In this document: positions 1 through 11,293 of the stretch, in pieces
How positions within the stretch are numbered: the stretch's first letter is position 1
How the letters are laid out: every line of letters begins with the position of its first letter
Origin: Cordia subcordata
Taxonomy: Eukaryota; Streptophyta; Magnoliopsida; Boraginales; Cordiaceae
Assembly: GCA_028554755.1 (NCBI GenBank)
Contig: JAPTOF010000005.1
Location: forward strand, 9,495,501-9,559,500
Reading direction: 5' to 3'
DNA: 64,000 nucleotides
Notes under the pieces: generated by a model
The model's input: only the letters and a program-made list of their open reading frames with translations
What the model was told of the DNA's origin: nothing
The model's database searches: none
Translations under genes and position numbers: made by a program

Positions 1-2232
1 CTAAGCGACAATTGAAAAGTCATAGAAAATGTTTGCCCCTTAGTGCATGGGGTTGCCATGGTCCACATTGCAGCATTTGATTATTACAAAAAGAAAAAAA
101 CTAGGGACCCCTTTTTCTTCGGAAAGACCATACGGCACTGCGTGCGGTAGTCATCGAGCATTATAGCTTAGAAGCTCAACGCCACACGATTGGCATCTTT
201 GAATAGCTAGGCGCAGCATGCAAGCAAATTAAAGGGATCCAATTTTGAATGAGTTCTTCTCCATCACAATATCTATAAATTTTAATGTGTTTATTGGAAA
301 TGTTAGCGGAAAGAGGTGGAAACATACTCGACTGATAATTTAGGTTTGAATCCAATCATCTGTCCTGGGTGAATGCATGCCCTCAACTTTATTAGTATTT
401 AGTATAGGACATGGTGCGTACTTGAAATTTGTCAGTTTATGGTTGGGACTGGTTGCTTGTTCAGTGGTCAAATTCGGCTAACTCGATTTTTCTTGCTGTA
501 AGAAGAAAATATATTAATTTCATGTGTTTCTCTTTCTCTGATCATTGCTACTACTTCCACTACTACCAAAACTAGGTCAGCACGCATGCATTGTAATGGC
601 TACCCTTTCGATTTAGTGCTGTGGTAAAAGCCGTATATATACATGTTTCAAACTCTTCTTCCCGTTCATATATGTGTATACATATACACGTATGTATCTT
701 TCTCTGAACAATGACTTGACCATTTTGGTCACATTATTTGTCATCCTTTCAATCCTCATCTGATGACCGTACTTTGAACTATTATGGGTTGAAAAGTTAA
801 GCATGCTACGGAATTTTTGGGCTTCCATTCATGCATGTTGAATTCTGTGCAATGTCGACATTATTGGACTGAAAATTTATCTATTTTGACGGACAACATG
901 AATGACAAGAGAGGATCTAGAATTTTGTTTCCGTGAGTGCTACAACATTATATATAGTATTTTTGTTAGAAGACTAATTTATTTGGGCTTCCATACTACA
1001 AGCACAAACACATTTTTGACAAAAAAGGGTTAAATAGACACATATTTTTGAAGAAAAAAAAATGTAAAAATCGTGTAAAGAGTTGTAGTCGCTACTGGTC
1101 CCGTGAAAATCAAAACCATGATAAGGATGCATGAATCACCAAGGTGGCAGGCCTAGGGCAACAAACCGTGACATGGAACAGTTGTTTTAGACTAATAATA
1201 TGAACATTTCAGCACCCGGAGAGTTGCTATAGCAATTGGATTTTTTCAGGTGGATGGCCCTCCAAGTGTGCTTCACTTTTAGACTGGTAAAAGCATGCAT
1301 GCCTTTCGGCAGATTTGGAGAATCGAACGTGCATGAGTTGGTTCTCCATTGCAATAATGAAATTTAAAAAATAAAAAAGGAAATGGAAACAAATGAAAGA
1401 AAAAAGAAATATTTTAATTTGAGACAAATTTTGCAAAAAAAAGGAGGTCACAACTCACAACACTTGTTTTTTTTTTTTCCTACCTCAAAGGCAACTATTA
1501 CATGTATTTAACGAGAATTATTTTAATAACGACAACATTTGTTACAGGTATGATGTATAGTAGCATAGGTAGTGGCCACGACCTCCATTCTCTCACTATG
1601 GACGCATTGCTTTATTCTCTAGTGTTTTTATCTTAAAAAATTATTTCCTTTTAATCATTCGATTTATGGTCTCTATATACGCAAATTATATCATATACCT
1701 AATTCACTGTATACCCAAAAAGTATTATGTACCTATTTTTGAGTGAGATACACGCGCTCTATAGCAAAAGAAAAAAACTAGATCTTTATTCCATCGCTTG
1801 CCACACCACTCTCCTCTCCGTTTCCAATGCTGACTTCATTATCAACCGTCGCCATCACCATCACCCTTTCTTAGCCTCGCTATCGACCGCCACCACCACC
1901 GTCTCTTTGCGGTCGTTCACCGTCTTCTGCTCCACTCTCATCATCTTAACCTTTCCTCTTCGGAGTTGTAGGTAGTGTAGCTTGATGATGATGATGATGA
2001 TCAACCATCAAAGAAGCGAAAGGATAGGGAAACAAAGGTGATATTCATAAATTAAAAGGAAAAACTAATTAGTTAATTACTTCTTTTAACTCATTTAGTT
2101 CTTATGCTTTTGTCGTCATGGTGGTGGCTGTGGAGTGGTTGCCATTTTTTCTTTTTTCATTTTGTTTGTAAAAGAGAATGGAAAAGCATAAAAATTAAAC
2201 AAAATGCTGTATCTGATGTTTATATAGCTATT
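1..2232. other. intergenic, no gene seen
   Basis: AT-rich non-coding DNA. The open frames here are short, have no recognisable domain and run through low-complexity sequence such as the His-rich CAC/ATC stretch near 1845-1870. I see no RNA gene or intact mobile element. Confidence 0.5.
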
Positions 2233-2576
2233 GGTTTGATTGATATGTGTAAATAGTTGAGTTGGATAATGCTAAAAGGGTGTTTGATAAAATGTCCATG
2301 AAGGATGTAAAAGCATGAAATGTGATGATTCAGGGCTGTCGAAAAGTGAGAAATCTAATGAGGCATTGGAGCTGTTTAAGTTTATGCAAATTGAGTACGG
2401 GATTGAATATAATGCAGCTTGTTGTTGAATTTATTGCCTGTTGTTGGTAAGTTGATGGATGTGAAGGTGCATCGATGTTACATGGTTTTGTGTGTAGGAG
2501 GGAGTTTAAGACGGCAGTTTTGAATGAATTGATTGATATGTGAAGGCGTTGTTATAAGTATGAACGTGCCCAGTAG
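2233..2576 (+). pseudogene. PPR-protein gene relic
   Basis: This is a broken fragment of a pentatricopeptide-repeat (PPR) protein gene. PPR proteins of this class usually act on RNA in mitochondria or chloroplasts. Pieces in shifting frames read GLIDM, then ELDNAKRVFDKM and KDVKA, then GLSKSEKSNEALELFKFMQ, then LLNLLPVVGKLMDVKVHR, then a second LIDM near 2530. The spacing of the two LIDM and the VFDKM motif is that of successive 35-residue repeats. Stop codons (for example TAG after LIDMCK and TGA after KDVKA) and at least two frameshifts make it non-coding. It resembles a short internal part of the Arabidopsis At2g39620-type PPR protein, a comparison from memory rather than a search. No start, no upstream repeats and no C-terminal domain are visible nearby. 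Confidence 0.72.
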
Positions 2577-4344
2577 TAGTTATGAACTTGTCGTCTGTCA
2601 ATTGCAAACATATAATGTAAAAATTTTGAACATCTAATATAAAAGTAAAAAATAATTAAACTTATGCACGTATCGTAAAAAATTTTGTACAATTAAAAAT
2701 TTTGAATATAAAATATTAAAATTGTGAACATGTAATATAAAATATATAAGTAATTAAAAATTTTAAATATATAATATAAAAATTACGAATATAACAAAAT
2801 AGTGAACATGCAATATAAATATTGTGAGCCTATAAAATATATGGATATGCAATATAAAGATTGTGAACTGGGCACCATGCTATGTTGGTATACATAGCTT
2901 AGGGTGCGTGGTATACAATCCCCTCTCTCTCTATATATGTGTGTATGTTTTCTTACCATGTTAACTTGATAACATATTTATTTCTATATGTTTCTTCTTT
3001 TAATAAATAATGAATAAAATTTAATATATATATATATATATTTATATAGCAGTGCTCTTTTACCTTTTAGGTAATAAGATAAGGCGATGTCACACTTTTT
3101 GCCTCCCTTCTCTCAAAGAGATGTTGATTTTGAAAAGACATTAACATGGAAATAAGCATAAATGCTCATTGTAGTTTAATCTCATCAGGTAAATTATCAT
3201 TATCATGTGTACCTTGCAACAATTATGTCAATTATATATATAAAATTATCAGTATATTATAGTAGGAAATCTTTTAAGTATATATAGGACTAGTTGATGT
3301 ATCTTTATCACCCCCAAATATTTCCACTTTTTGTTCCCCATTTGTTGAATTCATGGGCACACAACCCTACCACTAATTCTATGCCAATGGGGCGGCTCTT
3401 TAATTTATTTATTTATTATTTTTGACCTTTTAAGATAACTTCTCCCTTTTCCTTTCCTTCAAATAAATAATTTATTTTTTCTTTTTACTAATTAAATAAT
3501 TCATTTCTATGTGGCAGATAGTATGAACTCGCAAAAAATAGCAAAAGCCATCAAGAAAAGCTATCGAGACACGATAGACACGTGTCGTTCAATGGACCGG
3601 CACTAGTAGAAGTATAAGATTATAAATTCTATTACGACGATACGTGGCGTAAAGTTATTCGATTCTTGAGTTACAATGATGTGTTGGATGGTGATGCTTC
3701 TCTAAAATTCATAATATATCCTAATAGCTAATAGAGCCCATGCACTATAAAAGATTCCACTTTTTGTAAAAACTATATTTAATTATATCTCATTCCTTCA
3801 CTCAAAAAAAAAAAGAAGAAAAAGAAAACTCTCATTAATTCTGTTTGCAAGTGATGCATCGGTGAATTATCGTGCGTTAATACATATCCTTGTTTTGACT
3901 TGAGATCGGAATGTTCATATTAATCGGATTTGCAGGTACGAACGCGAATTAGAATCCTTTCATATTATTAGTTATTTCATATTGATATATAAGACTAATA
4001 TATTCGTAGAGCATAACATCTCATTCACTCATGAAATTCGAATCCCATAAAAAATGAAAACTGAAAGAAAAAAGTATTTTAAAAAGTTATCTTTTTTAAA
4101 ATTTGAATTTTGTGAATATTTGAAATGATATGTTTTACACATAAATGGTCAAGATTTCTTTTATATAAATATAGGAAAACTAAAAATATCAATTTAGTGG
4201 CCAAAAAAAAAAGAAAAGAAAAGCATTAATGACTGATCTTTCAGACACCTATGATAAAAAATCGACCGCTAAATTGAAGTCGTGATTGATTTACAATTGG
4301 ATTTATTAGTTGAAAAATGACTTGTTACTGATTTTATTGGTAAC
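2577..4344. other. intergenic, AT-rich
   Basis: Non-coding, with A/T-rich near-repeats built on 'aatataaaaattgtgaa' at about 2620-2860 and a short (TA)n run at about 3023-3041. No gene is supported. Confidence 0.45.
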
Positions 4345-4498
4345 CGCTTTCTAATTCTTTGTTTTTTTGGGTCATAAAACAAACGATATTATTAATAGGA
4401 AAGACAAGTTACAACAGTAAGAGCCATGTCTTGAACAAGACAGCACATTATATAGCCAAGTACAAGGCAACTGATTAGTCCTAATCGCTTTCTAATTC
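4345..4498 (-). mobile_element. 5'-truncated LINE tail with 13-bp TSD
   Basis: A 128-bp insert (4358-4485) is bounded by two identical 13-bp direct repeats, cgctttctaattc, at 4345-4357 and 4486-4498. Read on the minus strand the insert ends in an A-rich tail (acccaaaaaaacaaa) directly beside the repeat. Just before that it has the 'gtaacttgtctttcctatta' style of plant LINE 3' ends. A target-site duplication of this length next to an A-rich tail is the mark of target-primed reverse transcription. The insert is far too short to code, so it is a dead-on-arrival copy. A SINE is the alternative, but no A/B box is evident. Confidence 0.7.
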
Positions 4499-4965
4499 GG
4501 TCACAAAAAAATAATGACTAAAAATTGTCACAACTCTTTTATATTTTAATGACAGGGTTTATCCTCCCAACGATTCGACGTATTATGAACTGTTCTCAAA
4601 TTAGACAAAAATCTGTGGGTTGTAATTTTCATCAATCTCTAAACTTAATAAATTAAAATCGAAACTAATTAAATTAACTCTGATTGGAACACCTTAATTG
4701 GGTGGCAAGTGGAATTGCTATATAGAGTTAAATGGATGTCCTTGTCGGAAAATGGTTGGGGTCATTTACGCAAGAATGTTGGGGGAAACTAATGATGGTT
4801 GTTAATCTTTTAATTAATTAGTTATGTGTAAACAAGTGCATAACGTTTCTTCTTTCGCGATGGGGATTAGACAAGTGTGATTCTTTTAGTATAGGAGAAG
4901 ATAGTTTAGTTTGATCAACTCTTCAAAACCTTATCTACTCGAGTAATTCTTTGGCGGTCACCATA

Positions 4966-5003
<38 letters not shown>

Positions 5004-5531
5004 GAAAATGTTGGTTAATTTCTTTTCTTTTTCTTAATCTATTTTGGTAGAAAAAGGGACAACCATTAACATAATTGATATAATTGAAAACCTCCTCCTT
5101 AATTATTTATTTGGGGTTTTTGACTTGTTTTAAGTGATTTCAAACATCTCTTTTGGGCGTGTTACATTTTGAATTACATATATTAACTATTTGGCAAGAC
5201 TTGCCGACTGTAAATTCATATAATTATTTGCAAGATTTTTATTTATTTATTTATTTATTTTTTGTCCAGGAAGATAGTTAATGTCATTTCATCTGTAATT
5301 TAATACTTGACTGATATACATAATAATCTCATTTAAAAGTATGCAGGGGTGATTTCGTTTTTGAGTTTTGCACGTGTATACTGGAGCGATAGGTTGTTTG
5401 TTTTTTAAGCCTACATGTAGACAAATTTTATCTTATTTTTTTCAAATAGATGATGATGAGATTCAAAGTATTTACCTCACCTAAAAATTTAAGTTTGTAA
5501 CGAGAATATTGATACATTTATTTATAGTATC

Positions 5532-5564
<33 letters not shown>

Positions 5565-6300
5565 TGTATGTACGTGTGTATGTATGTACGCCCGTGTGCG
5601 TGCGCATGTTTTCTTTTGGTTTTTATATTTAACTTCCATGGTTGAGGGCCCATTTCTATTGATTTTGTCCCACAAAAAACATTCTTTTGAAAGAAAAAAG
5701 TACATCTATGGGAATAAACATTTAAAGTGATTTTATGGAAAGCTAAACTTTTAAAAAGAACTTTGAATTAAAGTTTTATTTAAGAATAAAAAAATTACAC
5801 TTTTTAACATAAAAAATATTTTTTATAACTCAATTTAAACAGAACCTAGAACTCTGACCAATGGTATACATGCAAAAAGTAATCCTTTTAACAACTTAAA
5901 TTTCACGAAAGCCACAAAAAAATTTTTAACGTCTAGAATAGGAATGTGCTAGACCTAGAGGCATATTCATAATACACTAACGCCTTTTCCAATTTGGTAG
6001 CATATATATAATTGTTTATAATGCATGATTGCAGACGAGGGTAATTATGGAAGTAGGGAATTTTGTCTTTATTCTTTCAGGAGCTTTATTAAAAAGTAGT
6101 CCCCCCCAAAACGCCAAACAAATACCCCCTTCGCCCAAATACATTATCCGAAACTGGGGGACACCAGTTAGCACTATTCCAAATATAGGACGACTGACAC
6201 ACTGTTTCCTGAACTTCCAAGCTCTTCAAACTGTGTGTCACGTACGTTGCAAATTTTTCATTATATCATTGCATTTCCGTGTCTTATAGTGTGTTTGGAA
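4499..6300. other. intergenic with AT microsatellites
   Basis: Non-coding. It holds an (AT)n run at 4971-5000 and a TATA/TGTA-rich run at about 5529-5590 that creates spurious overlapping open frames on both strands. No gene is seen. Confidence 0.45.
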
Positions 6301-6543
6301 TAATCTTATTTTAAGATACTTATTTTATTAAAATTTAGAGAAATTTTATAAGATTTAAGATTTTTTGTCACATGTACTATACATTATATAGTTGTAAAAA
6401 ATAAGATAAGATGTATTGCTTATTTCTTATAAGATAAAAAACCTCCTTTTGTTTTGAATTTTCATAAAATGCATGATAAGATTTCTAAAATCTTATAAGA
6501 TATACCTTCATTTCAATAGGATAAGTATTTTAAAATAAGACTC
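6301..6543. repeat. foldback (MITE-like) inverted repeat
   Basis: The left arm (aatcttattttaagatactt, from 6302) and right arm (ataagtattttaaaataaga, ending about 6541) are imperfect inverted complements. Further nested inverted sequence built on 'atcttataagat' lies inside. The whole could fold into one long hairpin about 240 bp long. There is no coding capacity. I could not define a clean target-site duplication, so the ends are approximate and the element class is open. Confidence 0.45.
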
Positions 6544-7015
6544 TAATAAATAGAGTATTAATTTAGGTACTAGATACTGCAAGAAAGAATGGTGCCTAAT
6601 TGCATTATTGTTTTTCATTTTAGTTGATCAAATTTGTATGATTAACACAGGAGAATTCTTCCTTCCGACCGCAATCGCCCGGTGATAAAAAGGTGGGCCT
6701 TGCATGTGTTTTTAGCTGTGTGGGAGAGGGCGGTTGGATGAGTGACCTGTTAACATAATGTATGTTACTTAGGAAAGACGTATTTGATACTCAAAAACTC
6801 CTTCAAAATGTAATTCAAAAGTCGTATCATGCAAGAACCAATTTCTTCTTTTTGTTTTTAATCTGGCATATTGAATCAATTTGTCTTGTGTTTCCTCGAC
6901 CCGAAAAAGGCAAAAGGTCGTTTTGTAAAGATGCCTAAGATTTATGCTCTTTTCACTACCAATCACGCGGTTAAGGTTCTCCATGCATGGTAGATTAGTT
7001 AAGACTCTATTTGAC

Positions 7016-7141
7016 TTAGAGGGTGTTTGGCTTTCCTTATTTGGTACTTATAAGTACCTAAATAGTTAAAAACATATGAGAGAATATTTTTTTCTAGGTG
7101 CTTATAAGCACCCAAAATGAGCAAAGCCAAACACCCTCTTA
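7016..7141. mobile_element. Tourist-like (PIF/Harbinger) MITE, copy 1
   Basis: A 120-bp non-coding element (7019-7138) has terminal inverted repeats GAGGGTGTTTGGCTTT and its exact complement AAAGCCAAACACCCTC. It is flanked by TTA at 7016-7018 and 7139-7141. A TTA target-site duplication with G-rich TIRs is the signature of PIF/Harbinger-derived Tourist MITEs. The inner sequence carries a subterminal palindrome around CTTATAAG on both arms. It shares this plan with the element at 19081-19214. Confidence 0.8.
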
Positions 7142-10100
7142 ATTGTGGGAGATTTTATCTGTTCACCTATGAAACTTTTTAAATGAGAGATTTTGGTAAA
7201 AGTATTGTTGAATAAAAATTATTGATTGTTTGGTTTTATATTTTCAACGTTGAGCTTTCTATTATTATAAATAGACGGTAGTAATGTTAAAAAAATAATA
7301 ATTTTTGAAATGATGTAAAAGTAATTTTTTATAAACCTTTTTTAAGGATCTCCAATTTGCATTGGAGTTTCTGATTTTTCATAACTTTAGCTTTTATGTA
7401 GAAATTCTTTTGAAAATGAACCAAACGAGTTAGATTCAACTTTTAAACTCAAAAGAAACACTTTTAGATGTCTAAAAGTTGAGGCAACGAGACTCTAACT
7501 ATTTCAAAATTATTTCTTTTGTTGTATAAATATCATTTATGGTTAGCTAGCTAATTAGTTTCACTTAACACAATAAGACTTGGTATGATTCTGTTTTATC
7601 TTTTGTAATATTGAATTAGACTGTTAATAACTACTTCCCTGTCTTATTAAAATGCAACCTTTTATTCCTTCACTTGAGTTCATGAAACCATTTGTTGCTT
7701 AATGCAAACCCTAAAAAAATAGATAGTCAATTTTTGCATTATCACCTGCACAATAAATAAATATCATAAACGACCCTCTATTTTTTGAGGATTTTTTTAT
7801 GAAAGGGGCAAACGTATATTTTGAAAAAAAAAATGCAATTGTCAAAATTAACTATAAATTAAAAGACCATGCGCAATATTTACCCTTTCTATAGATACAA
7901 TTACTCTTTGACCAAAAAATAAATAAATACAATTTACTCCACAATTTTCTAAAAAATCTTTCCAGGATTGAAATCTTTGAACATGGTTTATGCAATTATA
8001 TAGTGAAGTACAAAGACAATTTGGACAATATATTTGGAAGTTAGCTAAGCAATATGACCAAATGTACATATGTACATGACTCCATACAAAATGTGATTAA
8101 AGAGGGTGATGTAAACACTTGCCGTACCACACATTTCTGACGATTTTTTTGCCACAAGTACAAAGTGATGGGTGGATACTAGGATGTGGTAGCGTAGACA
8201 ACACAAATATCATAATATTATTCATTCATTAACAAGATAAGGAAAAGCCAATAAGAAGTGTGGTCTACTTCGCAAAAAAAAAAAAGTGTGGTCACAAAGC
8301 GCCAGCGGATAAATAAAAACTCTCTTTTCTTCTTTCTTTTTCTTCGTGTAGATGGATCGCCTTTTAAATTTTTGATAAGGGTAATTAAGGTACTGACCAT
8401 GAAATAACTTAAGTAGAATTTAAGTTAAAAGTGTTTCCCAATCTAAAAATATTTTGCGACACCTTACAAAAAGTTAAGATGACGTTACTTATTACCATAA
8501 ATATTTTACTTTATTTCTTAATTAGGTAATCCACCTTTTTAACACAAACTTCTGTATATTAATTACTTTTCTTAAACACTATTGACTTGAACGTAGAACG
8601 TGGTCAACAAACACCAAGATGGTCTTTTGGGCTTATCTTCACCTTGGTCAATTTTGGACTACGTGGTTTTTGCAATATCAATTTTCGTTTATTTTATTTT
8701 ATTTATTTTTTTAACTTTCTGTGTTATTTGAAGGCTTTTCTTTGTCAGGATTATGCATATTTTATATATAAAACCAACAAAGATACAAGTTAGCGAAGTC
8801 TAACGGGATCAAAATTATTCTTTACAAGCAAGGATAATCTTAAGGGAAGATTACAACACCAAAAATTGGGAAGGGATCTTATTTGAGCTATTACATTAAC
8901 CTAATCTGCTACATGACAGGAAAAAAAAAAGGTAATTTATTTATGTTGAAGGTTACCTGCAATATGTGAACAAGGTTAAAAAGAAAAAGTAATTTATAGC
9001 AATTAACAAAACAATGTAGTCTTACTTGACTTAACTTATATATAAGGTCACAAAAAAGGGAAAAAGATTTATTAGCTTTTTCTTTCTCGTTTTTATGGGT
9101 GTTTCTAAAGTGCTGGCTATGCTATACTCGCGCTTATATAATGTAATCGGTTTGTACCCTCTGCGATACACAAAATTAAATATTGATGATAATAAAATAG
9201 TTTATTTAGCACATAAATATAGATATATGATTTTTTTTGGTTTATATGAGAATAAAATATAAATATATTTTTGTGAACTTTAACACTTGACAAAGCTTTC
9301 AATGTTAATAATAATTTTCTAATAGAATATCTAATACATTAATTGCGTTGAACATTTAAATTGGAAAAATAATATTAGTAAAGGTATAAACGTTTATAAA
9401 AAGAGAAATGGACCTTTTAGGGAAATCTTTTACAAAATAATGACATGTGTTATTGATAAAGGAACACAAACTCTAGGGATAGAAACAAGAATTTATCATT
9501 GGGGGAGAGGGGCCCTTGGGGGGGGGGGGCGCAAATCTATTTACATATTTGAATAAAAAGTATTTCAAAATAGTGTCATGCAAAATAGTTAGTGTTCCTC
9601 TCTTCTAATGTGAAGGGGAAAACACCACATATTTTGACAATAATCGTAATAACAAAGGTTGGTAATTGTTAGATATTTTAAACAAAAAGAAATGTAAAAA
9701 TTTTTATTTAATAAAATAATATAAGATTATATAATGAGAAGCCTATATATCTAGTTAATGAAATTAAAGTATTCTCTCTTTTATACAATTATCTAGCTAA
9801 AGAAATAAATAGATTACGTTAAAGAAACTCTCTAAATAAATTCTTTATGAAAAAGTTACCCAAATTTAATTTATGAATTTTCTTAAATTTATTTGGTAAG
9901 GAAAAACTCTAATACTTAACCAGCAAAAACAAATTAAGTATTAATGAAATTTATACACTAAAATTACTTACTTATTCTCAAAATTGATCAATAAAATACC
10001 ATCTACATAAAAAAAAATGGATACTAAAAAATCATTAGGAGAACTTTAAACAAAAGAAAAAGAGAGAAAACAATTTACGGTGGACCGTTAAAAATAATTT

Positions 10101-10164
10101 AAAAAATTTTACATACACTAAAGTAAAATTTTTGAAACTTGTGCCAACCTTAGCTGTGTCTTTG

Positions 10165-10218
<54 letters not shown>

Positions 10219-11028
10219 TATATATATAATAAGTGATTTTAGAGCAGGCCAGTCAAATGCATGTAAACTAAAAAAAAGAAAAGGGTAAATAGTTTATATG
10301 ATAAGTGTTTTTATTCCCAATTTTATCTTTGGACTAGCATTGTTATCTTAATGCTCACAACCACTAATGTTTTTTTTTTTTTTCACTTGGAGCGCTAACT
10401 CACTATGAAGATCCTAAAATTGAATATGAAGGTAAAGAAAAGGTTTAGACTTAAAATTATATTCAAAGCACAAAAAGTTAAATAATTTAATTTTGAGACA
10501 TATTAAATACCATTGGATATGGAAGGTTAATATCATGAATAATATATTAAGTTTCTATGAAATTAAATGACATTTTAATTCGTGCTATTTTGTATTGAAT
10601 CTTTTGGTCTTTAATTTCAAAAAATACCTTCTTAGTTCAACCAGGAGAATTACCATCCAGAACTTAATGCTTAGATTTATGATCTTTTACGGTGCTAGTC
10701 ATAATTTTTTTGGCCATTGTTTCTTGATGAAAGTTACAATCAAATACTAGATTTAGAACATCATTTTCCATGACAGCGTTAGTATTTCTGCTCTTTTTCC
10801 CTTTTCATTTGTGAGAAACAGCCATTCCATATGCATCCAAGTCATGAGCATCTTTCTTTTTTACTCTCTAAAGGAGGTGATACGAATTAAATCGAGACTA
10901 CTTTAAGAGATGGAACTCCTCTATATCATCTCTCAGTAAAACTTTATGTGCCGCTAGGGACTTTTCGATTCCACCAAATGAAAACCTAATGAGTGTTGTA
11001 ACACATGATTTAACTAGCCAGCCTGGGA
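7142..11028. other. intergenic, AT-rich
   Basis: No gene is supported. It contains a G run at about 9519-9529, an (AT)n microsatellite at about 10168-10211 and many A/T homopolymers. Short open frames here lack domain features. Confidence 0.45.
10168..10211. repeat. (TA)n microsatellite
   Basis: An uninterrupted TA dinucleotide tract about 44 bp long, continuing imperfectly to about 10230. Confidence 0.9.
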
Positions 11029-11293
11029 TAGGGATTAAAAGTAGTTTAAATGGTTGAATCTACTTGAGATTAGAAGATAGCTTAAGTAATTGAGACTGTC
11101 TGAGATTAGGAAATAGTTTAAGTGATTAAGATAATTTTCTCCAGGTGTACTATCTTAGGTTCGAATTCTATAAAAGTGGGGTTTTTTTTTAAAGAAAAAA
11201 ATAATTGAAAATATTTCCTTTGGTATGACTTATGAGGTCTTGGGTCGAAATCTTATTAGGGGGAGGGGTTTGTATTTAAAAAAAAAAAAAGAA
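11029..11293 (+). repeat. possible SINE-like sequence(s)
   Basis: Two adjacent stretches each carry a tRNA B-box-like motif: ggttcgaattc at about 11158-11168 and gggtcgaaatc at about 11240-11250. Each is followed by an A- or T-rich tract (about 11182-11200 and 11278-11291). The repeated phrase 'agtttaagtgattaagat'/'agcttaagtaattgag' upstream resembles the A-box side of plant SINEs. No target-site duplication was found and this may be two overlapping partial copies. Confidence 0.35.

Noticed and set aside
5481..5730. Overlapping open frames on both strands
   Set aside because: Produced by a TATA/TGTA microsatellite.
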